Shown here in pieces: positions 1 to 12,670 of a stretch of 64,000 bases of DNA. Position 1 is the first letter of the stretch. The number at the start of each line of letters is the position of its first letter. This DNA comes from Strigamia acuminata (lineage: Eukaryota > Arthropoda > Chilopoda > Geophilomorpha > Linotaeniidae): NCBI GenBank assembly GCA_949358305.1, contig OX442315.1:31088427-31152426 (forward strand). Direction: 5' to 3'. A model generated the notes under the pieces. The model worked only from the letters and a program-made list of their open reading frames with translations, was not told the origin of the DNA and did not search any database. The translations under genes and the position numbers were made by a program.

Positions 1-2367
1 AATTATGATGTTTTAATCGGATTTGAGGCAAAAACCTGATTTTATATTTTTATCTTGTCCTTCCGGCTACATCGGGCTCGGAATATTTGCTTTTTTCACT
101 TAAAGTTGTTTAGTTTATTATTTTATGGTTACTTTTGGAGTGCAAGTGTTTTGAAGTAGTGTTAAGAGAGTTCATTTTCCAAACAGCTGTCAAGATGAAA
201 TGACAGAACTCGTAATTATTTCCGACTACGCATAAAAATCTGAATTTAATTTTTTTTACCTTTCAAATTACCTAAAATTTCAAATATTTGAGCTAATTTT
301 TTTACTTTTTCAATGCCCATTATTACTAATTCATAAACGAAAAACAAAAACAAATTATGTTTTTCGATTTTCTGCTCATATTTGATTTATCATCTCGATT
401 GAAATTTAGTCCCACGACCTTATAAATCTCCAAACAAAAAAAAAATAATAATATTACCAAAAAAAAAAAAAAAAAAAAAAAAATTAAAAAAAAAAAAACA
501 CATCACCCCTTGAAAAGATGAAGCAAACACAGACATTTCTCTCTCCCGCACTGCCATTACGTCTGACCCCACACCTAAAATAATGACTGCTTCCTTCTTT
601 TTGACCTCCCAACATCATCATTAAGACACATTTCACCACCTATCGATTGCCCAAGACCAAGATGAGACAAGACAGAAAAGAAAACCCAGAAAAAAAATCT
701 ATTTCCTTCCACGCGCGCACACACAAATATAAATTCCCTTCAAAACGCGCACGCGCGGTAAACAAGTCTGTGTTTCCGACTCCCTTCTCCGCGTTAATCT
801 CTATTCTTTTTGTGAGCCCGACTAGAAAATATATGCGTTCTAGCTGGTGGCGAGAAACAGCACCACCCTGCGCCGAAGAAATGAGTTAAGACAGTGTAAG
901 CGAAGACTTTAGGCCGTGCAGAATGTTTGTCGTTAGTTTGTTGTGACGTGCGGCCTAATTACTCTTGACAAGAGACCGATCGTCCTCCAAAAGATTAATG
1001 CGCGCCTTGCATATTTTACAATTTCTAATTATTTATTTACACTCAACTTTTATGTCGGTTGCAAAAAACGGGTTCATGTTGTCGAGGAAACTTGTGTACA
1101 ATTTTTATTTTATTTTTTTTAAATATTTTTTTCTCCCGCGAGTGGGAGGAAAAAGGTAATAAAATAGTTGGTACAACAAATTCCTCCTTTGTTGGAGAGA
1201 AAAAGTTTCGCATTGGTTCTGGTTGCATCGTTCTGTAGCAAAAAGAAGAAGAAAATTCTTGCCTATTCCCCGACAGAACCGAATCCAATGATGAATAGCG
1301 TTCCCGTTCTCAAGTTATACAAGGGAAGAGGATGGGGAGATGGAAGAAGGGGAGAAGGAAGGGTGGGGGCATACTGAGACGCCAGGAGGAGGTGGAGGGG
1401 GGAGTTTGGAGCTCAAGACTGATGGGCACGGCGACTTCGCTGATCCGGCTGTGCAAGGAGAGGGAAGGAACGCGAAAGGAGGATGAAGAGCAAAGGAAAA
1501 GGGTGGGCGAGGGAAGATTCGGGATATTTTAGTGAATTTTTAATTTTTTTTTTTCTTTTTACGATTTTTTTTTTTACATTTTCTTTCAGAATTTTATAGT
1601 GAAACTTTTTTTTTTTCATTAAAATTATTTTTTTCTTAAATAAAATGAAAAATTTAGATCAAGTTTTTTAAAAAGAAAAGAAAAAAATTTTCAAAAAGTG
1701 AATAATTTGTTATTATTATGTCAATTTAATGTCAATTTAACGTATAATTTTAAAATTTAACTTAAAAAAAATAAATAATTTATTTATGTTTTTTTAAGAA
1801 AAAAAATTGAATGTGTTTTCCTTAGAAATATATTGCCACAAAACATGTCTAACAGACCTTAAAAAAAAATAAAAAAAAATAAATAAATAAATAAAAACGC
1901 AATCCTGCGTTCATTTTCCACATATTTCACACTTTCACTCCACCAACCCTTTAATCCGCCATTTTGCATGTGACAAATCATTATAATTTGCCATCAATTT
2001 AGGTCCAATCACCTTTCTGAATTCACAACTCAAATTAATTTCCCATCACAAAAATAAAAATCAACTTTTAGCACTTTTTTCACCTGAAAAAAAAAAAAAA
2101 AAAAAAATCCCAACCCGACCTCTATATAATTTCCTCACCGCGTTTCTTCACCCATTACAATCTTCTTAGCCGTCATGCAGCGCACTGAGTGTCATCTTTA
2201 TGAACGCGGCAATTAACTAGAGAAATTACACACGAGACCGGGGTTATGATTGGCTGTCAGTGGTCATAAATCCTACTCCCAGTCTGTAATCAACATTCAA
2301 AATGGCGCTCAACCCTTTCCACCCTCGCTAAACAACATCCATCAAACGAATGGCACCACAACAAAAT

Positions 2368-2394
2368 ATCATCATCATCATCATCATCATCATC
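2368..2394. repeat. (ATC)n trinucleotide microsatellite
   Basis: Eight or nine near-perfect tandem ATC units; would read as poly-His in one frame, but it lies in the exd intron and no gene supports translation. Confidence 0.85.
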
Positions 2395-5300
2395 CAAACT
2401 TTAAAAATAAAAAAATTAATGAAATTAACCCAAAAAAACTGCAAATCGATGCTCACTTTGTATAGTCTACACGACATCGTCAATATCATTAACGATTCAA
2501 AAGACACCTGGTGTTAAATCAGTGCAGGACAAAATTCAGGTGCGGAATATTAAATAAGCCACACGAGGGCGCAAAAGGTGACGAATACAAATGGCACTTC
2601 TCTCTCTCTCTATTCCCATCTTCTTAGCTTCATTCATTCGCTTGACGACATTCACGTTGTAACGCACTGATAGTCATCAAATTCAAAGTGATCGAGTCCC
2701 GCGAACGGAAATTGAGTCCAACGTTTATCTGCGTGCACGCGAGATCCTCGTTTCCCACCTCATTCCCTCCCACCCACCCACCTTATCCCCCAATCCCCTT
2801 GTTAGAAATTTGTAGTGTTTTTATCAAATATTCATATCTTAACTATGGATTAAAAATAAATAAATAAAAAAGAAATGATAATCAACGTGAAAAATTAATC
2901 ACGTGTCTGCCACCAGGGTGTAAAAACATTCATAATTCGCCCGCAAGACGGCGCGAGTAATATTTTTAATAAATATTACACACGACCGAGGATGAAAATT
3001 GAAACAAACTAAATAAATTAATTGCAATTTTGACCACCAGGCTGTAATTTACCTGCAAACTAGCTCTTTAGTCACGTGTTAATCCTCCACGTTGTTTCAA
3101 GCGCCTAGTAACTCGTCGTGAGCAACCTCAAAATGACACCATAACTGACAACGATGCATTGTGGGTAACAAATTCCCCTCCTCGCATTCACTCTCAACCC
3201 TTGCAACACGAGCACACAAGACGACACTTTGGCAACAAAGTACAAGGGGTGGTCGGGAGAGGGTCGACGATGGATGGATGCAACTTGGCATCAAAATTAT
3301 ATTTAATAAATCCGAGAGTAAATGGCAAAGACCAACGACATGTATTAACTAGATGGCAGAGCATCCACAAACTCAGCACAGATGGCTTTGCACTCGTTTC
3401 AAAATGAAATTATCAACAAAACTGCAGCTTTTAGCTCCAATTTTCAACTCTCTTATTTAATAAATCACAATTCCCCTTCTTGTCTCACTCTCTCTTTGTC
3501 TTTTCATATTCAATATGATGACGACAAGAGGGGGTTGATAAAAGGAAAACAATAAAAACACCGCCATATTTCCACCATCATAATAGGCCACATTCAACTC
3601 CAATAAACTAGACAAAAACAAAAATCAAAAATGGCCACCTCCACACCAAACTCCAATTACCCATCATATTCATTCTTGTCAAAATTAGTCAAACGATAAA
3701 GATCCCCGGAAATCTTCCGCTCGAAACATCAATTTTTCGTTATCCAGAGTACTTTTGAATGCAAGCACGCGTCGTAACAAGCGTCACAACCATTCACAAG
3801 TGTACTGGTATTTGTCCACTCCTCTCCAGAGCGTCGCCATTGCTTCTACAACACACACAAGTGTTGTTTCCACTGATTTGTCTCGGAAAAATTTTAAAAA
3901 AAAATAATAATTTTTTTTCCAGGTACAAATCACCGCTTAAAATCCTCTCACTAAATCAAAACACCCTCATTTTCCATCCAACTGATCTCCAATTTCATTT
4001 AATTGACAACTTTTAATGCCGGCTTTGCTCAAAAGAAAATTAATTCTACTAATCACCGAAGCAACAATTTTTTTTTCAATCACCAGCAGTGAAAAGCGAC
4101 ACCTCCCAAAACCTCTTTTGCACTCACTACCCCTCAAGCACATACCCAACAAACACTCCCCGCTCCACTAACTCGTGGCTTTAATTTCTCCAGCAATGAT
4201 AGATGCACAAAACAGAACCCGACTTGGAGCTTCCATTAGCTGCGAGTATAATTCACTCTTATCATTGTCCGTCCAGCAGGCGATGGTGGGTCGCCAGCCA
4301 TTTTTCTCGTCTTGGCATCAGGGAGCGGCCAAGTTGCAAATTAGTCAAATTCAACCTTATCTTCAAAGCAAACAGTGTGGTAATTGTGGCTTTCTTGTCC
4401 AAATTGGCCACACCTCACAATTTTCTCTTTATCTTCCCATGTCAATGCTACCATAATACTGGATTTTAAGGAGGAAAAAGGTATAATAATAAAAATAAAA
4501 AAAAAAAATAAATAAATTTCCAATATCATGTAAAAGCAATACATTTTGGCACTAAAAGCCCCCTGCTTCGCTCTCAGAGCTTGTTTTATGAACTTTGTTC
4601 ACCTTTGACTTTGTCCCCCTGTTCAATAGCAAATTCCATCAAAAATATATATTGTATTTGCAACAATATAAATAACCAAGCAAAGATAAGAACAACTTGT
4701 ACTTAAACCAACAGGATGATAAAAATGAGATAACCAACACCACTCCTCTTCATAAAAACAGTAGATAACAAAATTCCCAATGTCTACAACTTTTTTTATT
4801 TATTGCCTACACACCAACAGTCATGGACGGTCACCAACAGACAAACTACTTCTTCATTGATATTCATCACTGCTTCTCGCCCACCGCGACAAACAAAAAA
4901 TGTTTTTTTAGATAAATTAAAATTCAGCAAATTTATGCAATACGGCACAGATCGTTCCTCCGCTCACTCGGTTTTTCGCTATCCTTACATCAAAACAGTC
5001 ACGGTTTTACATATGGCTCCAAAGTCCAGGATTATCGAGTTAAATACAAAGTTACTTAAACTCATTGAAAATAAACAGAACTACTTTTCCACGTAGCAGA
5101 ACACAGTACACAGTTAGACGTAAACAGGCTGAAATAAATCAACGTTGTGGTGGTTTTGAGTATAGTGTAAATGACTTTATGACTACTCCTCGATGTCATC
5201 TTATGGGCCCTATCTCAACGCTGTTTTTTGGAACGGTTTCGCCTGTACCGATAGTCCACTTTCGGTCTCCATCCAAAGGCATTTAATTGGTTTCCTCGAA

Positions 5301-8300
5301 GCCGTTATGGGACAATTTCACTCCTCAATTGTTATAATAACTAGTGAATTTATTGTGCACTTTCTGCGTAATTTTCTACAGTGTAACCCTCGTCAAAGCC
5401 AGTCACTTCCGTTTCTACGTAGAAGCAAAAGCAAGAGCAGGCAGCACCATTCCCTGCATATATATATTGTATGCAGGCTATCAAGGTGTTTTCTTGTTTA
5501 AGTACCAACTAATCCCAGTCATAAATTTGGATTTATCTGTCCAATATGGACGACAAGATAATTTCACAAGCTGATGAACATTGTGCACCAAAGACAGAAT
5601 AATTCATTCTCCCAAAACCTCCCCTCCAGCTTTTACTTTTAACCCTTTCTGCTTTGCGCACTAAACAAACATCTTCAACTGACCCCTTTCCTCGACTGAT
5701 GACATTCAAAATGAACATTTAGGATATATCTAACTCCTTGATCAATATTTCTTCTCCACCAGCAGTCGACTTGACACACAGCAATTCTTCGCCAAAAGAC
5801 TTGATCTTTCGACTTCTAACCCAAAAAAAATAAACTTTTTGCTCGAGATCTACGACATTCATGAAATATTTATGTAATAATTGAACATGATTAATTCAAT
5901 CACCATAAACAGATTTTTTTTCTCTCCGATAAAAAAAATAATTCAATTCATTATCTCTCTTTAGAACCTCTTGGGTATCCAATTTGGATATAAAATCTCG
6001 TTAATACAGTGCAATTCTGAATTTATCTCCTTAAAAAACATAAAATTTATATAAAATTCACCTCAAACATAATATCCAGTGCAAAAGAGAAAGTTTTAAA
6101 CAGTTTATGGCCTTTAATCATGAATGGTTAGCCTTAGTTGATAACACTTATCAGTGAGAACAAAGGTTAAGATTTCATTACTAACTGCATGATTTAATAA
6201 AACCTCAATTTGACAACGAAATAACTACCTAAACCCCATAAACTCCAACACTTTGGTTCAATTCAACCTTTAAAACAGAACGTATCTTTGGCTCACGTGT
6301 TGATTTAATATCTAAAAAAAAATATTTAATGAAAAAGTTGGACCTCTGCTTCCTTTTGGACATGTGAACTGCACAGGGCGACTTCAAATTATCCTTTATC
6401 ACTCTATAGAGACTAAGCAAAACTCAATTGAAAACCTACACTTACAAATCTCCCATTGAAATCACCAAGTAAAAGTTACAAATGTAAATAAATTTAAGTT
6501 GATAGGTAATAGTTATAATCTTACAAAAATTTAAACATTAAAATTAAAAAAAAAAATAAAAACCAATTAAAAATTTCCGTTTCCAACACTGGTTAGTTTT
6601 GCAACGTCCCATTATCACATCATCTTCTATGTAATATAGGCTTAAAAAATACCAACTATCAGTTGGAATCTCAAAACCCAACTTTTTATATAATACATGT
6701 GGGAATTTTAAGCTTTATCTTATCTAAAAGCCCCACCAAAAAAAAAAAGTAAACAAATAAATAAAAATTGCTTTCTTACATCAATATCCCAATGATTTCT
6801 GCCAAATTCAAGCAGATACCCGATCCAAGTTTGCAACAAACTAAATATTAGCCAAAAAGTGAGAAAAAGGCGCCGAAATGCGTTCTAGATAGTGAATGAA
6901 CTCGGTTGATCGAGTAAAGAGAAGCGGGCAGTGAGCAATTTGCAATGTGCAAGCAGGAGCAGGAGAATTTAAGCAAGTCTTTCATCGTCTTCGTCACAAA
7001 ATATGGCCGCCTTGGCAACAGCAGGCGAGCAGAGTAAAGGTCAAAGCAATGGTTTCTAATAAGTGAGGGTGTTTTCAAATTAACAACCACGGCGGTGATG
7101 CTGTGCCATGTTGGAGGCACCATGTGCTCTCAACACCTTTATTAAGCAATTTACATCAAGAGCAAAAGAAAGAAGAAAAGCAAAAAGGAAAAAATTGTCT
7201 GGAGCAAAAGGCGATGCCACTAACGTTTTGTTATATTGAAACGCTAAGCTGGCTACATGGGGCCCCCCGCAGGGGGTTCACTGAGGGGAAAAAGGTGCGC
7301 AAGGTCTTGAGTAAGAATGATCAACACAAAAGTGGATAAATATTCTCATTTACTTAACTCTTAACTCTTTTAAAGATGGACGTTGGAAATCCACAAAACA
7401 ATTCGCAATTTATAAAATTTTAGAATTTTTTTAAGAAGAAATTTTAAAAAAAAAATTTAAAAAAATAAATGAAATTTACGACCCATCACTTGAATTGGCA
7501 GCTGATTCCCGTCCCCCTTTTCTTTATATTAATTAGCCAAGTTTCAAATTTCTCAAATGTCCGCCATCTTAATAATCCCTCATAAGTTTGATTACATTCA
7601 TCCTCACCCGCCCTAATAATGCTAACAAATATAATAAAGAATTCCAAACCTACAATTTCACCTCCCCTGTGGAGACCGGAATTACATACTTTTAAACATG
7701 CATCTCAACATAAAATTTAAAAAAAAAAAAATTTAAAAAAAAAATTAAAAAAAAAAATTTAAAAGAATAAAAAAGAATAACATCACCTATAAATAACAAA
7801 CAAATTTACAATGTGCAGAACAAGTCCCCATTGTGGTTTAAACAGGAAACTTACAATTTTAACACCACATAAAAAAAAAATCCTACTTTTTAAACCCTTG
7901 TCCATTCTTCTTTTTATTATTTATTTATATTTATTTCACCGCATAATCCTCGTAATTTTCCCTTTTTATTCCTCGCCCTCCAGCACCCCTATCCCCACTC
8001 AACATCTCCTTCACGAGCCCCAAAATGTTCCAGTTTATGACTCCCTTTTACTTGACTCGAGGTTCATCGAAAAGCCAGTTTAAAAAATAATTAAACATTT
8101 AAAAAAAAAAAAATATTCTTCCAAGGTTATACAATTTAATATCAAAATCCAAAATTTGAAGACGAAAAAAACCGCAGAAAATTCAAAATTTATAAACTTT
8201 TTATCAATTCCCAAATCCACCACTCTTTCCCCACCCATCCACACTCCAATGATTTGTTCTTGGATTATTCACGAAGTGTTTTCATGATTATTGCTTTCTT

Positions 8301-9500
8301 ACATATACTCCATATAAAAAAAAAAAATCAAAGACAGTCTATTTGCTTCAAGTGCACACAACCATCATGTCAGGCATCCATAATTCAAAAATGTATTCAG
8401 AAAAGCACTCGGCTAAACACACCAATGATGGGAGCCAAAGAACCAACCTCCATTTCTGTCATATTGGTCTCTTGAGAAAACAAACCTCTCTCCCATCACT
8501 ATCGGCCATTTTAACTATTACGGATACAACATTTTTAAAGATAGAACAATTCCTTACCTTAAACATCTCCTTCGTATAAATATCAAATGCCTTCCTCATT
8601 CTTTTATACCCGCAAAAAAAAGGGTTACAAACAAATGCTACATACCTGCAAATAGACAAAATAAGAAAAATCACATTAATTATCGCTTTAAATTAAATCT
8701 AAATTGAAATGCATGTAAATAAGGAAGAAGGAAGAAAAGGAAAAGCAAAAAAAAAAAAAAAAATGTGCACAAACGATGTCATAATGAATCCTTATAAATC
8801 ACGCGTTTCATCTCAAAATCTGACATTTATATCGCCATCTTTTAATTAAAATTTAAAACCTTTCACTTTTTCCTCCCTCAACTTTTTTTTCCCCAATAAA
8901 AAAAAAAAAAAAAAAAAAAATTAAAATTAAAAAAATATATGTAGGAAATGATGCGTATAGTGTTTGCTCTCAAAAGTCCATTGTGTCCTTTGCTTGTGAC
9001 CAATAAATACTTGTCTGCCGCCATCTTCCATGAGATTTCATTCATAAATCTTTCAATGCTTGCTTTTATTCATAGCGAGGCATTATCATTCTCCACTTAG
9101 CAAATTGCCCTGTCTACAGCAGTCTATCAAAGTGCTTTTGTTTGTCTCGAGTGGCGAACAAGACGATGAGGGGAACAAAAAGGACAAGTAAAAGAAAACT
9201 TCCCCCTTTTGTTTTCGCGAGTGTGAAAAACAAAGAGTCGACTTCTTACACCCTTTCCAACACTTCAAATCAACTGCTAAGAAAATATGGACCTTTGCCA
9301 AATTGTAATTAATATCAACAAAACCATCATTCTTATTAATCCGACAACTCCTCATTTAAAAATTTAAATACGCAAGAAAAATACACGAATAAACTTTATG
9401 GAGATAAATTTTCCCTCGCTATAGAAAAATTAACTCGTCTTTGTGCAGCTCCATCGCAACATTTCAACAACTTTGCATTTTACCGCAAAATAAAACAATA

Positions 9501-9990
9501 GAGAGTTTGCGGGATGCATTTTTCCCTTACAGTTAAAGACTATACGGTATAAAAATAGTGTAAGGGAAAAATGATAAATTAAGTTTTTGCGGGCTGCACT
9601 TTTCCCTTATCACTACACTATTTCAGCCAACTACTGACAGTTAGTAATTTTGAGCCTAAAAATTCAATTTGGGGACGTAAATGTGCAAATTTCTGCATAA
9701 AATTCCATTATTATGCCTATAAAGTATGGTTTTTGGCCTTAAATTCAATTTTGGGCCTCACTTATCATTCAATCTACATACCTATGACTGATGTGTTTAA
9801 TCGGGACAACAAAATAATCGCCATTTGCAATTGGCGGAGCTAACAATATAGTGTTCTCAATTCTGATTGGCTGCGCTATATTTTAATTTAGTGTTGAAAA
9901 CGATACACTAAAGATTTTTCCCTTACGATATGGCACTAAAATAGTGTAACGTGGCACAAAATAAGGGAAAAATGCCTCCTGCAAACTCTC
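9501..9990. mobile_element. ~490-bp fold-back MITE with TA target duplication
   Basis: The ends form inverted repeats of about 29 bp with two mismatches: the left starts GAGAGTTTGCGGGATGCATT and the right end is ...GCCTCCTGCAAACTCTC. Both are flanked by TA (9499-9500 and 9991-9992), the target duplication of Tc1/mariner-type and some other elements. Inside, terminal motifs recur: CATTTTTCCCTTAC at 9517-9530 pairs perfectly with GTAAGGGAAAAATG at 9560-9573, and a second terminus-like copy begins near 9588 (TTGCGGGCTGCACTTTTCCC). There is no reading frame, so this is a non-autonomous, internally rearranged or nested element. The superfamily is not certain. Confidence 0.8.
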
Positions 9991-11140
9991 TATTTGCGTC
10001 GTTTTTACCCTTTTTGGTAGTTCTGTTTGCATTCAAGAAGAAATTATAAGCGCAAAGTGCAGAAAATGTACAACCAAATTCAAAATGGCTGCTACACAAG
10101 TGAGTAAAAGCAGAATTGTGGACCATAATTCGTCCATTTGATGAAAATTAAAGAAATGTAATTGCCAAACCGAAATTATTCATAGAAACACCAAAAACGA
10201 TAAAAACAAAAAATTAGAATCCACTTAGGAACTTTAATCTAAAAATATATTTAAAAAAACAACTTTATTTTTTGCCAACTATATCGCAATTACACACAAC
10301 AAGCCGTCACTTTCCTCCATCATTGTACAAGTTCTAATCCTTTGAGACCTTCCATAATGACAAGGCACACAAATATACACTGGCAACTCTCAGCTGGTAT
10401 GTCAATGATAACGAGACCAAGCGAATGCCTTTGCTGACAGTGCACAATGTGCTGTTTCTCTGGGGCCATTTTATATCGTTGCAAACGCTACCCATACTCC
10501 ACCTCCACACCCCCTTTAATTCCCCGCCTTCCCCAATATTGACACAATAGTAATCACAGTAAATTCCTGTTCCCTATGTCACATCAGGTGGAATGTTGCC
10601 TCATATTATGTACAAGGGCCTTGGTGCAGCAAAGCAATTCGTGGAATGTTAGCTTGTTCAACGGATTAACGCACACATTCGTCACCAGAGGACACTACAA
10701 TGATAAAAGCACCATGAGAAATGCTACTTTTTTTAATTGGCTACTGTGAGAAAGCAATAAAATGTCAACAACAACTCTCTCAGCTGCCAATAATATACAA
10801 CCACAGTTGGAGTTACCAATACTTCCGGTAAGCATTTCCTGCGTTTCTCTTCAAAAAAAAATACAACACCATAGCTCTTCAGACAGTAAACAAAACCTTC
10901 CCATAATATTCTCTCATACCCAAACTTGCCCATATGCAAAGGCAATATATACGCTCACTTGACTTTAGCAGTGTCTTCACCATCAATCAATATTGCCAAC
11001 ACTGTGAAAGTTTTACTCTCACCGGAAAATCGACCTCAATTATCTTCAACATGTGCGTTCAATTTTATTTTTTTTAAAGCAGCATAACGTATTTTACCGA
11101 TTAAGAGTCGCCCTCGAATAGTAGCCGCTGCTGAGACACC

Positions 11141-11275
11141 AATAATACCGTATTTTTGCAAAAGTACGCTATTGTTTCCGTATTTAACCTCACAAACAAA
11201 TGTAACAAACGAAAAACCGAAATTGTAATTGCTGACAAAAATGGCAGTTTAAATCGATAAAACACGGTATTATTT
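11141..11275. repeat. Small inverted-repeat element (possible MITE)
   Basis: AATAATACCGTATTTT at 11141-11156 is matched in inverted orientation by AAAACACGGTATTATTTA at 11258-11275 with one mismatch in the core. The ~100-bp interior has no coding potential. No clear target duplication is visible, so this may be a decayed MITE or a chance hairpin. Confidence 0.35.
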
Positions 11276-12479
11276 AAAAAAACAAATTTTTTTGATTGGC
11301 AGTTCGGATATAATTTCTGCTTTCGGATTTCCTATGTCACTACGCCCCAGATAAGTGTAATAAACATGTTCTTAAGCTCAACACCCCATTGCAAACGACA
11401 GTTAAAATTAAATGACAAATCTCATTTCACATTTCAAAAGCCTGCACGGTATATTGTTACACCTTCCTTCATCTCAAAAGATCAATCCATTAAAAGCTAA
11501 AAATGCGAACTAAAACGATCATTTTATTGTTTCTTGTGGCCAACCAAAAATTGCACGCACCAACACATCACAAATCAAGCCGAGTCCACCGATTATTAAA
11601 CACAGCGAACCATCTTTATTCAAATTTTTCTCTCGAAAAAGCAGGGGGCAGCCAGGTGAACTCACCATTTATTAATCCTACATTAGAGCCTAATGCGGCT
11701 TTATATGAGACCAGAACCTCGGAGAAACCACTCCCTCCCACTACTTCCTTGTGCGGGTATTAAGAAGGAAAAGAAGAAAAAATTTCACCATGGGTGAAAT
11801 AAATCATAATTATGGCCATACGCTATTTTTCCCCAATACTTGCTAATTACTTAGCTGCTCGTTAAGTGCAATGGTGACTCCACACGGCTGCTTATTAGCA
11901 TAAGTGATTATTGTGGTGCACACGATGGTAGTCCTGATGCCGAGACACCCAGAAAAGAGAGAAAATGCATCTAATCCAACACGGGAAGACATTAAGAGGG
12001 GAATTTACAAGTGCGCATGCTCCATCTTCCTCTCTTCTCTCAAACTTTGCAGCTACCATTAATCATAAAAATACTCTGAACTTCTGTGTGTAGGTACACA
12101 CCATTATACTTTTTTTATGTCATTTTTTTCCCCACCTTTTCCCTCGATCGGATCTATAAATTTTAATTTTCTTATACAACCATCGCGTATAAAAACTCAC
12201 TTCAAAAATTTCTCCAGAAAAATAAAATTAAATGTGTGTGAATTTAATTACACACACGCAGCGTGTCAAACCACACTTTACGTGAATTTTACGTGAAACC
12301 CTCTTTCCGTGGATCCTAACCACACTTTATGCGAAGTCGACTACTACATATTAATGAGTAACTAAGTTGTTCCTATTTTGAATTTTTCACAAAAGTGAGG
12401 TCAGGTGACACGATCATGTGATCATAACGATGGTTGCCCTCCATCTATGAGAAAAACCATCGCAAAATAACATTATAAC

Positions 12480-12670
12480 ATTAGTTGCGTTCAATTTGCG
12501 AAAGGAAAGAAGAATCTTTCCTTTAGTTACTTTCGACACAGGAAGTGACGTCAAAAATGCTATTATTTCCGAAAGGAAAGTAGCCAAAGTTACTTTAGCC
12601 AAAGATAGCGATCCGGTTACTTTTCTTCCGTTCACTTTTTACTTTTGCGATCGGCGCATGCGCATTAGTC
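12480..12670. promoter_or_regulatory. Promoter-like motif cluster within the exd intron
   Basis: A perfect 10-bp-arm hairpin (AAAGGAAAGA...TCTTTCCTTT near 12,500-12,525) is followed by an ETS-CRE composite (ACAGGAAGTGACGTCA, CRE at 12546-12553), repeated GAAAGGAAAG motifs, and a perfect NRF1-type palindrome GCGCATGCGC at 12654-12663. NRF1, ETS and CRE motifs together are typical of TATA-less promoters. No coding region starts beside it, so it may be an alternative promoter, an enhancer or a non-coding transcript start. Motif reading is by eye. Confidence 0.4.
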
